From: Clostridia bacterium
GTDB taxonomy: Bacteria > Bacillota_A > Clostridia > Oscillospirales > CAG-272
DNA length: 15,265 bases
Reading direction: 5' to 3'
Assembly: GCA_017501175.1 (NCBI GenBank)
Contig: JAFVXK010000035.1
Span: 1-15,265 of the forward strand
Shown here piece by piece: positions 1-6,946 of the stretch. How positions within the stretch are numbered: position 1 is the first letter of the stretch; every line of letters starts with the position of its first letter. Made by a program: the position numbers and the translations under genes. Under the pieces are notes generated by a model. The model worked only from the letters and a program-made list of their open reading frames with translations. It had not been told where the DNA came from and made no database searches.

Positions 1-183
1 GAAATGCTTAACGATTTGGTTGATAAGATACTCGTTCACGCTCCCGATAAGAGCAGCGGACACAGAAAACAAAAAATCGAGATTTACTACAATGCTGTCG
101 GCATCATTAACCTGCCCACCTCCAAAGAGGACGATTGCATCGTGCTTCACGGCAGAACCAAGGGCAATAAAGAAGCTGTATAA
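1..183 (+). CDS. Serine site-specific recombinase, C-terminal end (partial)
   Basis: Frame 1 is open from the window edge to TAA at 181-183 and gives 60 residues. The segment LVDKILVHAPDKSSGHRKQ followed by KIEIYYNAVGII matches the C-terminal region (DUF4368 type) of large serine recombinases found on clostridial integrative elements and in SCCmec-like or phage-like modules. The catalytic resolvase domain and the zinc-ribbon/recombinase domain would lie to the left, outside the window, so activity cannot be judged. Such proteins cut and rejoin DNA at att sites to insert or excise the element that carries them. The gene ends 8 bp before a perfect inverted repeat, which fits the usual position of an att site next to an integrase gene. 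Family recognition is from the tail only; it could also be the end of a decayed copy. Confidence 0.8.
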   Translation, partial: EMLNDLVDKILVHAPDKSSGHRKQKIEIYYNAVGIINLPTSKEDDCIVLHGRTKGNKEAV

Positions 184-191
184 CACAGCAA

Positions 192-225
192 GAGGTATTG
201 TGACCAAAATCGATCACAATACCTC
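192..225. repeat. Perfect 12-bp inverted repeat after the recombinase gene
   Basis: The arms GAGGTATTGTGA (192-203) and TCACAATACCTC (214-225) are exact reverse complements separated by 10 bases. No T-run follows on either strand, so it is a poor intrinsic terminator. Its place 8 bp after the recombinase stop suggests a recombinase binding or attachment site, or an operator. This role is inferred from position and symmetry only. Confidence 0.6.
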
Positions 226-309
226 CTACATACAAATACTTCCTTATGGGGCGGCGACTTCGGTTGGCGCGCTTTTTGTTTTAACCGAAATAATGTTTAG
301 GAGGTTTTT

Positions 310-1476
310 ATGAGTAAAGAACAAGAAACAAACGCAAGTACCCCTATTGAAAGCGTTGCGGCGGCAATTCGCGCATTTATGCTCTTTGGAGGTTTTTGCG
401 CCGGGGGACTGATAGCGATAATGCTATCTGCATTTCTCGGAAATCTTCCGGTTAATACGGGATTATGGGGACTTTTCTTCTATTTGGCAGGGCACGGGAT
501 TATAGCACTTCCCGTTCTTTGCGCATTCGTATTCAAGTTCGGTGCGTTCGTTGATGTAGGTCCTGTTTTCTATACTCACGATAACATAGTCGGGAACGTC
601 ATTTACCGTGTCACCGAGCGAGATTACACGACTCAAGGCGGAATGAACGTCGTACTTACCCTGTTGAAGCTGTTTTTATTCTTCCTTATTTCAATAGTTT
701 TAACGCCGATTATTACGGTAATTCTCTACATAATTTACAGCAAGGCGCGCAAAGGGGCAGTTAAATATGCCGAGGAGAACGGAATTGACAGGGAAAGCGT
801 GCCGAGTGTAAACAAAAATATTGTCATTGCTATTATCGGAGTTCTTGCGGCTTTGCTCGTAGGAACGATAATAGGCTCTGCGTTAAGCGGAAGTATTAGG
901 GATAAAGAGAGGGACGAGGCAGATGCTATGTATGCTACTTTGTTCGTCGAAATTTCCAAGGGGTTACCGAGCGAATACTATGCCGAGGCATACAAGGGAG
1001 CTTCCGCTGCGGGCGGCTATATTGTCGAGTTTGAGCTTGACGGCAAGAAGGTTTATCACGGCGAGCTCAGTAGCAATTTCAGCTTGGTAGAGGGGCTTTC
1101 TGCGGTGTCGAAATATTACATAATTGACGGCGTGGTCTATCTCGACGCGTATAGCATTGGCAAATATGAGATAAGCGAAAGCGTCGAAATCAAGGAATAT
1201 TTGCTAAGCCGTCACCTTGGCGCAAACATTGGCGAGGGGGCGGTTCTTAAAAGCGGCAACGCGGAAGGAGAGCTTTCGCGTCTTGTATATACCTATAATG
1301 ATAAGGAACACTGCGTTTTGGTCGATAGCGACAAAAAGATAGCGAAGACGCAATTAGTTTACGACTATACCGATAGGGATACCTATGACAAGATGCCCGA
1401 AACTGCCTTTGAGTTTGATTACGAGAAGGACCTTACAGAGTTTAAGAACAAGGTTCGCGATATTTTGACAAATTAA
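310..1476 (+). CDS. Polytopic membrane protein of unknown function
   Basis: 388 residues. The ATG has a strong ribosome binding site, AGGAGG at 299-304, 5 bases upstream. Four hydrophobic segments are visible at about residues 20-45, 52-80, 115-143 and 169-194; a roughly 195-residue, mostly polar C-terminal part rich in Asp, Glu, Lys and Tyr follows. The loop between segments 2 and 3 (about 81-113) is also polar. No catalytic or binding motif was recognised, and there is no cleavable signal peptide. The C-terminal part could be a soluble sensor or binding domain anchored by the helices. The gene lies between a recombinase end and a housekeeping gene, so it could be cargo of a mobile element or the first chromosomal gene beyond it. 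A 7-bp inverted repeat (TTCGGTT 259-265, AACCGAA 283-289) lies in its leader. It ends 49 bp before a terminator. Confidence 0.75.
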   Translation: MSKEQETNASTPIESVAAAIRAFMLFGGFCAGGLIAIMLSAFLGNLPVNTGLWGLFFYLAGHGIIALPVLCAFVFKFGAFVDVGPVFYTHDNIVGNVIYRVTERDYTTQGGMNVVLTLLKLFLFFLISIVLTPIITVILYIIYSKARKGAVKYAEENGIDRESVPSVNKNIVIAIIGVLAALLVGTIIGSALSGSIRDKERDEADAMYATLFVEISKGLPSEYYAEAYKGASAAGGYIVEFELDGKKVYHGELSSNFSLVEGLSAVSKYYIIDGVVYLDAYSIGKYEISESVEIKEYLLSRHLGANIGEGAVLKSGNAEGELSRLVYTYNDKEHCVLVDSDKKIAKTQLVYDYTDRDTYDKMPETAFEFDYEKDLTEFKNKVRDILTN

Positions 1477-1525
1477 AAGCCAAGCGAAAAAGGGCGTATT
1501 CGAAAGATTCTTTAAATAGTTTTAG

Positions 1526-1562
1526 AAAAGGGACTGTCGGCTAAACACCAAAGTCCCTTTTT
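1526..1562 (+). terminator. Rho-independent terminator after the membrane protein gene
   Basis: AAAAGGGACT (1526-1535) pairs perfectly with AGTCCCTTTT (1552-1561) across a 16-base loop, and the stem runs into a T-tract (1558-1562). It separates the membrane protein gene from the pyruvate kinase promoter that follows. Confidence 0.85.
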
Positions 1563-1588
1563 AAATTGCAACATTTTTGAATAACCGC

Positions 1589-1617
1589 TTGAAAAAAGCG
1601 CATATATGATATATAAT
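1589..1617 (+). promoter_or_regulatory. Sigma-A promoter of the pyruvate kinase gene
   Basis: TTGAAA (1589-1594), a 17-base spacer and TATAAT (1612-1617) match the vegetative promoter consensus except for one base in the -35. A second TATAAT overlaps just downstream at 1619-1624 and could shift the start point. The predicted leader is about 95 bases. Confidence 0.8.
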
Positions 1618-1721
1618 ATATAATGTAGAAATGTTTGTTTATTGAGGGATAGATGCGCCTCGGTAAACACAAATCGCAAAGAATACGAAAACTCAAGAAC
1701 TGCAAAAACAGGAGAAAAGAT

Positions 1722-3134
1722 ATGCGCAAAACGAAGATTGTTTGCACACTCGGCCCTGCGAGTGAAACCAAAGAGATTATAATGGGGCTTTGCAAGGCGG
1801 GAATGAACGTCGCAAGGCTGAACTTTTCACATAATACACACGCCGACCATAAAAGGCGCATCGACCTTGTAAAAGAGGTGAGAGCGGAGCTTGGGCTTCC
1901 TATTGCCATTATGCTTGACACGAAGGGCCCCGAATACCGTATTAAGACGTTTGAGGGCGGAAAAATCCTTCTTTCCGACGGTGACCGCTTTACCTTTACA
2001 ACTGAAGAGGTTGTAGGCGACAGAGAGCGCGTTTCGGTAAGCTATGCAAGACTGCCAGAGGAGCTTTCGGCGGGCGATACCATTCTGCTTAACAATGGTC
2101 TTTTGTCCTTCTTGGTAGAAAGGATTGAGGGCTCAAACATTGAATGTAAGGTTGTGTGCGGCGGCGTGCTTTCCGACCGCAAGAGTATGAGCTTTCCCGG
2201 CAAGGTAATGAAGCAGACCTACCTTTCCGAGCAGGATAAGGCAGATATAAAATTCGGCGCGGAAAACGGGATAGACTATATTGCATGCTCCTTCGTTTCC
2301 TGCAAGCAGGACCTCATTGACGTGAGAAATTATATGAGCGAGATAGGCGCTGAGGGCATCGAGCTTATAGCAAAGATTGAAAATCAGTCGGGCGTTGACA
2401 ATATTGAGGAAATATGCAAGTATTGCGACGGAATTATGATTGCCAGAGGCGACATGGGTGTCGAGATACCGTTTGAGCATCTTCCCGCAATTCAGAAAAA
2501 GCTTATTACAAAGTGCCGTTTGCTCGGTAAGCGAGTTATTACCGCAACCGAGATGCTTGAGTCAATGATTTCGAACTCGCGTCCTACGAGAGCCGAGATT
2601 TCGGATATTGCAAACGCCGTTTACGACGGAACTAGCGCGATAATGCTCTCGGGTGAAACCGCGGCGGGCAAATATCCCGTAAGGGCGGTTGAAACCATGG
2701 CGAAGATTGCAGAAACAACCGAGGCTAATATCAACTACAAAAAGCGCTTCTACGAGGCGAGCTTTGAAATCCGTAATATGACCGACGCTATCTCGCACTC
2801 GACCTGCGGAATGGCTATTGACATCGAGGCAAAGGCAATAGTTGCCTGCTCGCTTTCGGGTATGACCGCGAGAATGGTGTCGCGCTTCCGCTCGCCTGTT
2901 TCCATAATAGGACTTACAACCAACGAGAACACTTGGAGAAAGCTGGCGCTCTCTTGGGGAGTAACTCCCGCTATGTGCGAGAATTTCACCTCAACCGACG
3001 TTCTCTTCTACACCGCAAAGAAAATCGCCGCAAAGGAGCTTGGACTCGAAAAGGGTGACCGAATAGTTATCACGGGCGGCGACATCACCGGACATTCAGG
3101 ACACACCAACCTTATAAAAATTGACGAAATATAA
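1722..3134 (+). CDS. pyk: Pyruvate kinase
   Basis: Cytoplasmic last step of glycolysis: phosphoenolpyruvate + ADP to pyruvate + ATP. The ATG at 1722 gives 470 residues, the length of E. coli PykF, and is preceded by AGGAG (1710-1714) at 7 bases. An in-frame ATG at 1653 would add a very basic 23-residue leader with no family counterpart, so it was not chosen. Visible motifs: KIVCTLGPAS near the N terminus, NVARLNFSH with Arg32/Asn34/Ser36, DTKGPE at 66-71, the B domain, the active-site lysine in IAKIEN, ARGDMGVE, TATEMLESM and the allosteric-type C domain ending near residue 470. There is no extra C-terminal PEP-utiliser domain, unlike Bacillus enzymes. The B domain reads NNG where many homologues have DDG, and GGVLSDRKSMSFPG is of the clostridial type. 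Own promoter; no clear terminator before the next gene, so read-through is possible. Confidence 0.96.
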   Translation: MRKTKIVCTLGPASETKEIIMGLCKAGMNVARLNFSHNTHADHKRRIDLVKEVRAELGLPIAIMLDTKGPEYRIKTFEGGKILLSDGDRFTFTTEEVVGDRERVSVSYARLPEELSAGDTILLNNGLLSFLVERIEGSNIECKVVCGGVLSDRKSMSFPGKVMKQTYLSEQDKADIKFGAENGIDYIACSFVSCKQDLIDVRNYMSEIGAEGIELIAKIENQSGVDNIEEICKYCDGIMIARGDMGVEIPFEHLPAIQKKLITKCRLLGKRVITATEMLESMISNSRPTRAEISDIANAVYDGTSAIMLSGETAAGKYPVRAVETMAKIAETTEANINYKKRFYEASFEIRNMTDAISHSTCGMAIDIEAKAIVACSLSGMTARMVSRFRSPVSIIGLTTNENTWRKLALSWGVTPAMCENFTSTDVLFYTAKKIAAKELGLEKGDRIVITGGDITGHSGHTNLIKIDEI

Positions 3135-3220
3135 CCCGTACGCCTTTTTGTCAGAGCTCACGAGGGGGAGCTATATCATTTCAATGTTTTTATTTAAGCA
3201 AATGAAACAGACGGAGAAAT

Positions 3221-4738
3221 ATGAAAAAACTGTTGTTTAGCAAAATAAAGGAAGCGCTCTTTTCGGTGCTTCCGGTAACGCTTATAGTTATTATTTTGAA
3301 TCTCACACCGCTTGTGAATTTGTCGCCTGGCGAAACTTTGGTTTTCAGCGTTTCGGCAATATTTCTGATTTTAGGAATCGGATTTTTCACGCTCGGCGCG
3401 GACGTTGCGATGACACCTATGGGTGAGCACGTCGGCTCAGGACTTACAAAATCAAAAAACCTCGGTCTTTTGCTGATGATATGCTTCGTGCTCGGCTTTT
3501 TGATAACCGTTGCAGAGCCCGACCTCACCGTTTTGGCGGATCAGGTTGGCAGTAAGCTGATAATCATCTTCGTCGGGATTGGCGTCGGACTCTTTTTGGT
3601 GCTGTCGATTCTGAAAATCGCCTTGAAAAAGGACCTCGGCTCGCTTTTGGTGTATTTCTATATGGTTTTATTTGCCATAGCAATGCTGCTTTTGGCGATT
3701 GACCCCGCGAATTCCCGACTTCTGCCGCTCTCGTTTGATTCGGGCGGAGTAACCACGGGCCCCATCACAGTTCCCTTTATTATGGCTCTTGGCGTAGGCG
3801 TTGCGGCGACGATAGGCGGACGCAGAGCAAGTGAAAACAGCTTTGGCTTGGTTGCAATGTGCTCGGTTGGCCCTATTCTTGCCGTTCTCATTTTGAGTAT
3901 GATTAGCGGCGGCGACGTTTCCGCGCCGAGAACAGAAGACTATCAGTTCGCTGAGAATATCTGGCAGGCTCTGGGACATACGCTCCTTAAAACCACAAAG
4001 GACGTCAGCATTGCGCTCGGCTTGGTCGTTGCTTTCTTCTTTATCGTTAACTTTATTTTCTTGAAGCTGCCAAGAAAAAAGCTTCTTCAAATATCTATAG
4101 GCTCGGTTATAACCTACATTGGTTTGATTGTTTTTTTGACGTCGGTTCACGTCGGATTTATGCCCGTCGGCTTTAAGATGGGCGAGGAGCTTGCAAAGGC
4201 GTCGCCTGTTGCGATAGCTGCCGCGGGATTCGTGCTTGGACTTGTTGTCGTTTTGGCAGAGCCTGCGGTTCACGTGCTCAATAAGCAGGTCGAGGAAATA
4301 ACCGGCGGTACGGTGTCTAAAACCGCGATGATGATTGCCCTGAGTGTCGGTGTCGGTCTTTCCATATGCCTTTCGGTAATCAGAATTATATTCGGATTTT
4401 CGGTGATGTACTATTTGGTGCCGGGCTATTTGATTTCGCTTGGACTGTCCTTCTTTGTACCGAAAATATATACCGCTATCGCGTTCGACTCGGGCGGAGT
4501 TGCATCGGGTCCTCTGACGTCGACCTTCATACTTCCCTTCGCTATCGGCGCGTGCGTGTCGATGGGCGGAAATATTCTCTCAGACGCATTCGGAATAGTT
4601 GCTATGGTAGCTATGACGCCCTTGATAACCATTCAGATGCTTGGTTTTACGGCGATTTCCAAAAAGCGAGTTGGTGAAAAGCTTGCTATGAAACGTATTC
4701 TCGGTGAGGACGACGACCAGATTATTCGATTTTTGTAG
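3221..4738 (+). CDS. DUF1538 family permease with internal duplication
   Basis: 505 residues with about twelve hydrophobic helices; no enzymatic domain. Start supported by GGAG at 3213-3216. Two halves repeat the same signature: AEP at 98-100 and again at 346-348, and FDSGGV followed by a Thr/Ser-Gly-Pro at 172-181 and again at 422-431, an offset of about 250 residues. The MTPMGEHVG segment (64-72) is echoed by FMPVGFKMG (313-321). This is the pattern of DUF1538 proteins, an uncharacterised transporter-like family. The paired unwound-helix motifs rich in Asp, Ser and Gly look like a substrate or ion site at a pseudo-twofold axis, which is inference. Two PII-like genes follow 80 bp downstream in the same direction, suggesting that transport is gated by PII-type signalling. 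The substrate is unknown. Confidence 0.88.
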   Translation: MKKLLFSKIKEALFSVLPVTLIVIILNLTPLVNLSPGETLVFSVSAIFLILGIGFFTLGADVAMTPMGEHVGSGLTKSKNLGLLLMICFVLGFLITVAEPDLTVLADQVGSKLIIIFVGIGVGLFLVLSILKIALKKDLGSLLVYFYMVLFAIAMLLLAIDPANSRLLPLSFDSGGVTTGPITVPFIMALGVGVAATIGGRRASENSFGLVAMCSVGPILAVLILSMISGGDVSAPRTEDYQFAENIWQALGHTLLKTTKDVSIALGLVVAFFFIVNFIFLKLPRKKLLQISIGSVITYIGLIVFLTSVHVGFMPVGFKMGEELAKASPVAIAAAGFVLGLVVVLAEPAVHVLNKQVEEITGGTVSKTAMMIALSVGVGLSICLSVIRIIFGFSVMYYLVPGYLISLGLSFFVPKIYTAIAFDSGGVASGPLTSTFILPFAIGACVSMGGNILSDAFGIVAMVAMTPLITIQMLGFTAISKKRVGEKLAMKRILGEDDDQIIRFL

Positions 4739-4818
4739 ATGAGTGATGCGAGTCGCATTCGGGACTTCGTTTACGGCACTCTCAAAACAACACCCTGTCA
4801 AGTTTATAGGAGAAATGT

Positions 4819-5247
4819 ATGCCAAAGAAAGTTACAAAAAAAGCCGAGGCTGGCGCGGATAAGCCTGTCGCTTCGAAAAAGCAGGTGTCGAGCGTCCGTA
4901 AGCTCAAGCTTTTGATTACGGTGGTTGACAGAAGCAAGACGCTTTTCTACGTTGATTTGCTCGAGCAATTTGAGGTCAACGTGCAGATGGTCATTTACGG
5001 AAGAGGAACGGCAAACTCGCAGATGCTTGACCTTCTCGGACTTGCAGAAACCGAAAAGTCTGTAATTATTTCTTACATAAGAGAGGATAAGGTCAAGGAA
5101 GCGCTTGAAACCTTGGACGAGAAATTCCATAAGGTTAAAAACGGTAAGGGCATAGCCTACACCGTGCCCTTTGACAGCATCATTGGCGTGTCAATGTATC
5201 AATTGCTCAGTAATGACAGAACCGTGAGAGAGGGGGACAGAAAATAA
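4819..5247 (+). CDS. PII-like signalling protein, first of a tandem pair
   Basis: 142 residues, with AGGAG at 4808-4812. The first 26 residues are a Lys/Ala-rich polar extension not present in ordinary GlnB. The rest has the PII pattern: a first beta strand (KLKLLITVV), a helix, a second strand ending in a GRGT turn (positions about 62-65) where the T-loop begins, a strand-helix unit (KSVIISYIREDKVKEALETL) and a glycine-led B-loop/strand (GKGIAYTVP). The segment in place of the T-loop is short and lacks the uridylylated-Tyr context of GlnB. PII proteins are trimers that bind nucleotides and effectors and often dock onto transporters. Its partner here is most likely the DUF1538 permease just upstream. 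Its stop codon overlaps the next start by one base (TAATG), indicating translational coupling. Ligand and partner are not known from sequence. Confidence 0.75.
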   Translation: MPKKVTKKAEAGADKPVASKKQVSSVRKLKLLITVVDRSKTLFYVDLLEQFEVNVQMVIYGRGTANSQMLDLLGLAETEKSVIISYIREDKVKEALETLDEKFHKVKNGKGIAYTVPFDSIIGVSMYQLLSNDRTVREGDRK

Positions 5248-5573
5248 TGAAAAAGGGATATAAATGTGTTTTTGCCGTTGTAAACAACGGATTTTCAGAG
5301 GAAGCAATGGACGCCGCGAGGGCTGCCGGAGCTACGGGTGGCACCGTCTTGCACGGAAGAGGAACGATATCAAAGGAAGCCGAAAGCGTTTTCAATATCA
5401 CAATACAGCCCGACAAGGAAATCGTGATGATTCTGGCAAAGGCGGACGGAATAGATGCTATTTTGAAGAGCCTTTACAACGCTGTCGGAACGGCGACAAA
5501 GGCGCAAGGAATAGTTTTTGCCATTCCTGTTGATGAATCGATAGGACTTGACAATACCCCAAAACAATCCTAA
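5247..5573 (+). CDS. PII-like signalling protein, second of a tandem pair
   Basis: 108 residues, close to the size of a standard PII protein. It starts on the last base of the upstream stop, with an AGAGGGGG ribosome binding region at 5229-5236. It aligns with the upstream protein by eye: CVFAVVNNG as the first strand, HGRGT at about 31-35, then KEIVMILAKADGIDAILKSL and a final QGIVFAIPVDESIG that parallels GIAYTVPFDSIIG of its neighbour. The two share few residues outside these landmarks, so they are anciently diverged and probably not redundant; a heterotrimer or two separate sensors are both possible. The gene closes the DUF1538/PII-like operon and is followed by a strong hairpin terminator. 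Confidence 0.75.
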   Translation: MKKGYKCVFAVVNNGFSEEAMDAARAAGATGGTVLHGRGTISKEAESVFNITIQPDKEIVMILAKADGIDAILKSLYNAVGTATKAQGIVFAIPVDESIGLDNTPKQS

Positions 5574-5587
5574 CAACGTAATATAAT

Positions 5588-5655
5588 AAAGAGAGAACGA
5601 ATGACCGAACCTCAAAGCCGAGTGCTTCGGGCGGTATCATAAGTTCTCTCTTTTT
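5588..5655. terminator. Long bidirectional terminator between the PII-like and parB genes
   Basis: AAAGAGAGAAC (5588-5598) pairs perfectly with GTTCTCTCTTT (5643-5653), followed by a T-tract on the plus strand and T/A-rich DNA on the minus strand. Inside, ATGA (5601-5604) can pair with TCAT (5637-5640), CCG (5605-5607) with CGG (5632-5634), and CCGAG (5618-5622) with TTCGG (5626-5630). It serves the two convergent transcription units. The loop is much longer and more structured than a minimal terminator. Confidence 0.8.
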
Positions 5656-5671
5656 ATTTTATTAGTGGTAA

Positions 5672-6559
5672 TCAGACCTCTTCAAGAAAATCCTTGCCGC
5701 AAATGGTTAAGAGAAGCTCGTCGAGGTCTTCGTTGTCTTCGTAGAAGAGGGTGACGGATTTGCGTCTGCCCTTGCCGTCTATCTTTACCTTTCTGCCAAG
5801 ATGCGACATCATTCGCAGCTCCATTTCTCTGAAGTAATCGACAACGGGGAGCTCTTCCTCTTCTCTTTCGGCCTTTTTGGGCTTGTTGATGCGCTTTACC
5901 TCTTCCTCAAGCTGACGAACCGAGAAGTCGAGCTCAATCGTTTTATCGGCGAGAATTATCATATTGTCGCGGTCCTTTACGCCAAGAAGCGTTCTCGCGT
6001 GACCTGCAGAAAGCTCTCCCGACGCTACCATCGTCAGAATTTCGTCGGGCAAATCGAGAAGACGCATAGTGTTTGCAATGGCGCTTCTGCTCTTCCCTAC
6101 CTTCTCCGACAGCTCCTCTTGGGTGAGGTCGTAATCTCTTATAAGAGCGCGGAATGCCATTGCTTCCTCGACGGGATTTAGGTCCTCGCGCTGAATGTTT
6201 TCGATTAGCGCGATTTCCGCGACCTTTCTATCGTCCTTTTCGAGAATTATCGCGGGGATTTCGGAAAGACCTGCCAGCTTTGAAGCGCGGAAACGGCGCT
6301 CTCCCGCAATAATCTGATAGCGCGAGTCGCCGTACTCTCTTACGAGTATCGGCTGCAGCAGACCGTTTTCTGCTATGGACGCCGCGAGCTCCTCTAGAGC
6401 CGCCTTGTCGAAGTATTTTCTTGGCTGGTCGCTCTTCGGGTCAATCATAGAGAGCTTGATAGCGGTTACCCGATTTTCCTTGCTTGTTTCCTCGTCAAGC
6501 GCGTTATCAAGAAATATAGCGTCAAGACCTCTGCCAAGACCGTTAAATTTTCGTGCCAT
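5672..6559 (-). CDS. parB: Chromosome-partitioning protein ParB (Spo0J type)
   Basis: 295 residues, normal for chromosomal ParB. It loads onto parS sites as a CTP-dependent DNA clamp, spreads along DNA, and recruits ParA and SMC to the origin region. Visible features, in order: the N-terminal GLGRGLDAIF motif (ParA-contacting region of the family), the CTP-binding domain with GERRFRAS at 86-93 and ENIQREDLNPVEEA at 120-133, a helix-turn-helix at about 146-168 (LTQEELSEKVGKSRSAIANT), and a C-terminal dimerisation part rich in Arg and Glu. The start has AGGA at 6569-6572. Four parS sites lie about 1.3 kb upstream, beyond parA. A 387-bp gap separates it from parA, in contrast to the tightly spaced soj-spo0J arrangement of Bacillus, so parB may have its own expression signal. 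Confidence 0.96.
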   Translation of the reverse strand: MARKFNGLGRGLDAIFLDNALDEETSKENRVTAIKLSMIDPKSDQPRKYFDKAALEELAASIAENGLLQPILVREYGDSRYQIIAGERRFRASKLAGLSEIPAIILEKDDRKVAEIALIENIQREDLNPVEEAMAFRALIRDYDLTQEELSEKVGKSRSAIANTMRLLDLPDEILTMVASGELSAGHARTLLGVKDRDNMIILADKTIELDFSVRQLEEEVKRINKPKKAEREEEELPVVDYFREMELRMMSHLGRKVKIDGKGRRKSVTLFYEDNEDLDELLLTICGKDFLEEV

Positions 6560-6599
6560 AATATTAAATCCTGCCTTTTTGTTATTTGTGTTTATAAAT

Positions 6600-6608
6600 T
6601 TTGGATAA
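6600..6608 (-). promoter_or_regulatory. DnaA box, one mismatch
   Basis: TTTGGATAA differs from the DnaA box complement TGTGGATAA at one base. It lies 60 bp from the perfect box and in the same orientation, directly upstream of the parB start region. Confidence 0.4.
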
Positions 6609-6659
6609 TTTCAGAAAAGTGGTGAATTTTTACCAAATTGAGTGTTAAAACGCTGGTTT

Positions 6660-6668
6660 TGTGGATAA
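6660..6668 (-). promoter_or_regulatory. Perfect DnaA box
   Basis: TGTGGATAA is the exact reverse complement of the consensus DnaA box TTATCCACA. Its location within 1.4 kb of a parS cluster supports a real DnaA site, either for initiation, DnaA titration or control of parB. Confidence 0.6.
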
Positions 6669-6868
6669 TATATTCCGCAAACGCCTAAAAATGTCATTAA
6701 AAGTGGTGGCGTTGTGCCCAAACGAGTAAGAAACATCTGCTTGATTAGGCGCAATTCTTTGATAAAACAACCCTGCTATGCGAATTTAAGCTAATCGACT
6801 TTTAAATGATGATGAAAAAAGCCGTTGTGGTGATTGAAGCCCGTTTTTTGAGTAAAAAATTGCAACTT

Positions 6869-6877
6869 TGTGGAGAA
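6869..6877 (-). promoter_or_regulatory. DnaA box, one mismatch
   Basis: TGTGGAGAA differs from TGTGGATAA at one position and has the same orientation as the other two boxes in the spacer. On its own it would be weak evidence. Confidence 0.35.
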
Positions 6878-6946
6878 GCCGCGACAAATCAAAGGCTTTT
6901 TATACCGAAAACGCACAGGTTTTTAAAAATGGTAAAAAATGGAATT

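Larger units (their letters stand above)
6560..6946. other. 387-bp parA-parB spacer with DnaA boxes
   Basis: AT-rich and without a convincing gene: the 87-codon plus-strand frame at 6806-7069 runs into parA antisense and has no family signature. It contains one perfect and two one-mismatch DnaA boxes in the same orientation and a 6-bp inverted repeat (AACGCC 6680-6685, GGCGTT 6708-6713). No clear terminator after parA and no good promoter for parB was found. Confidence 0.6.

Noticed and set aside
20..313. 97-codon frame overlapping the recombinase tail
   Set aside because: It is in a different frame from the clearly recognisable recombinase C terminus and has no family features.
3155..3172. 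AGCTC/GAGCT inverted repeat after pyruvate kinase
   Set aside because: Only 5 bp and no T-tract, so not a credible terminator.
3148..3177. Possible promoter before the DUF1538 gene (TTGTCA with TATATC or CTATAT)
   Set aside because: Both hexamers are imperfect and spacing is ambiguous (17 or 18); not strong enough to call.
4741..4781. Nested short stems between the DUF1538 and PII-like genes (GAGTG/CACTC around ATGCG-AGT-CGCAT)
   Set aside because: Stems are only 5 bp each and no T-tract follows; could be chance, although it is placed where transcript levels could be tuned.
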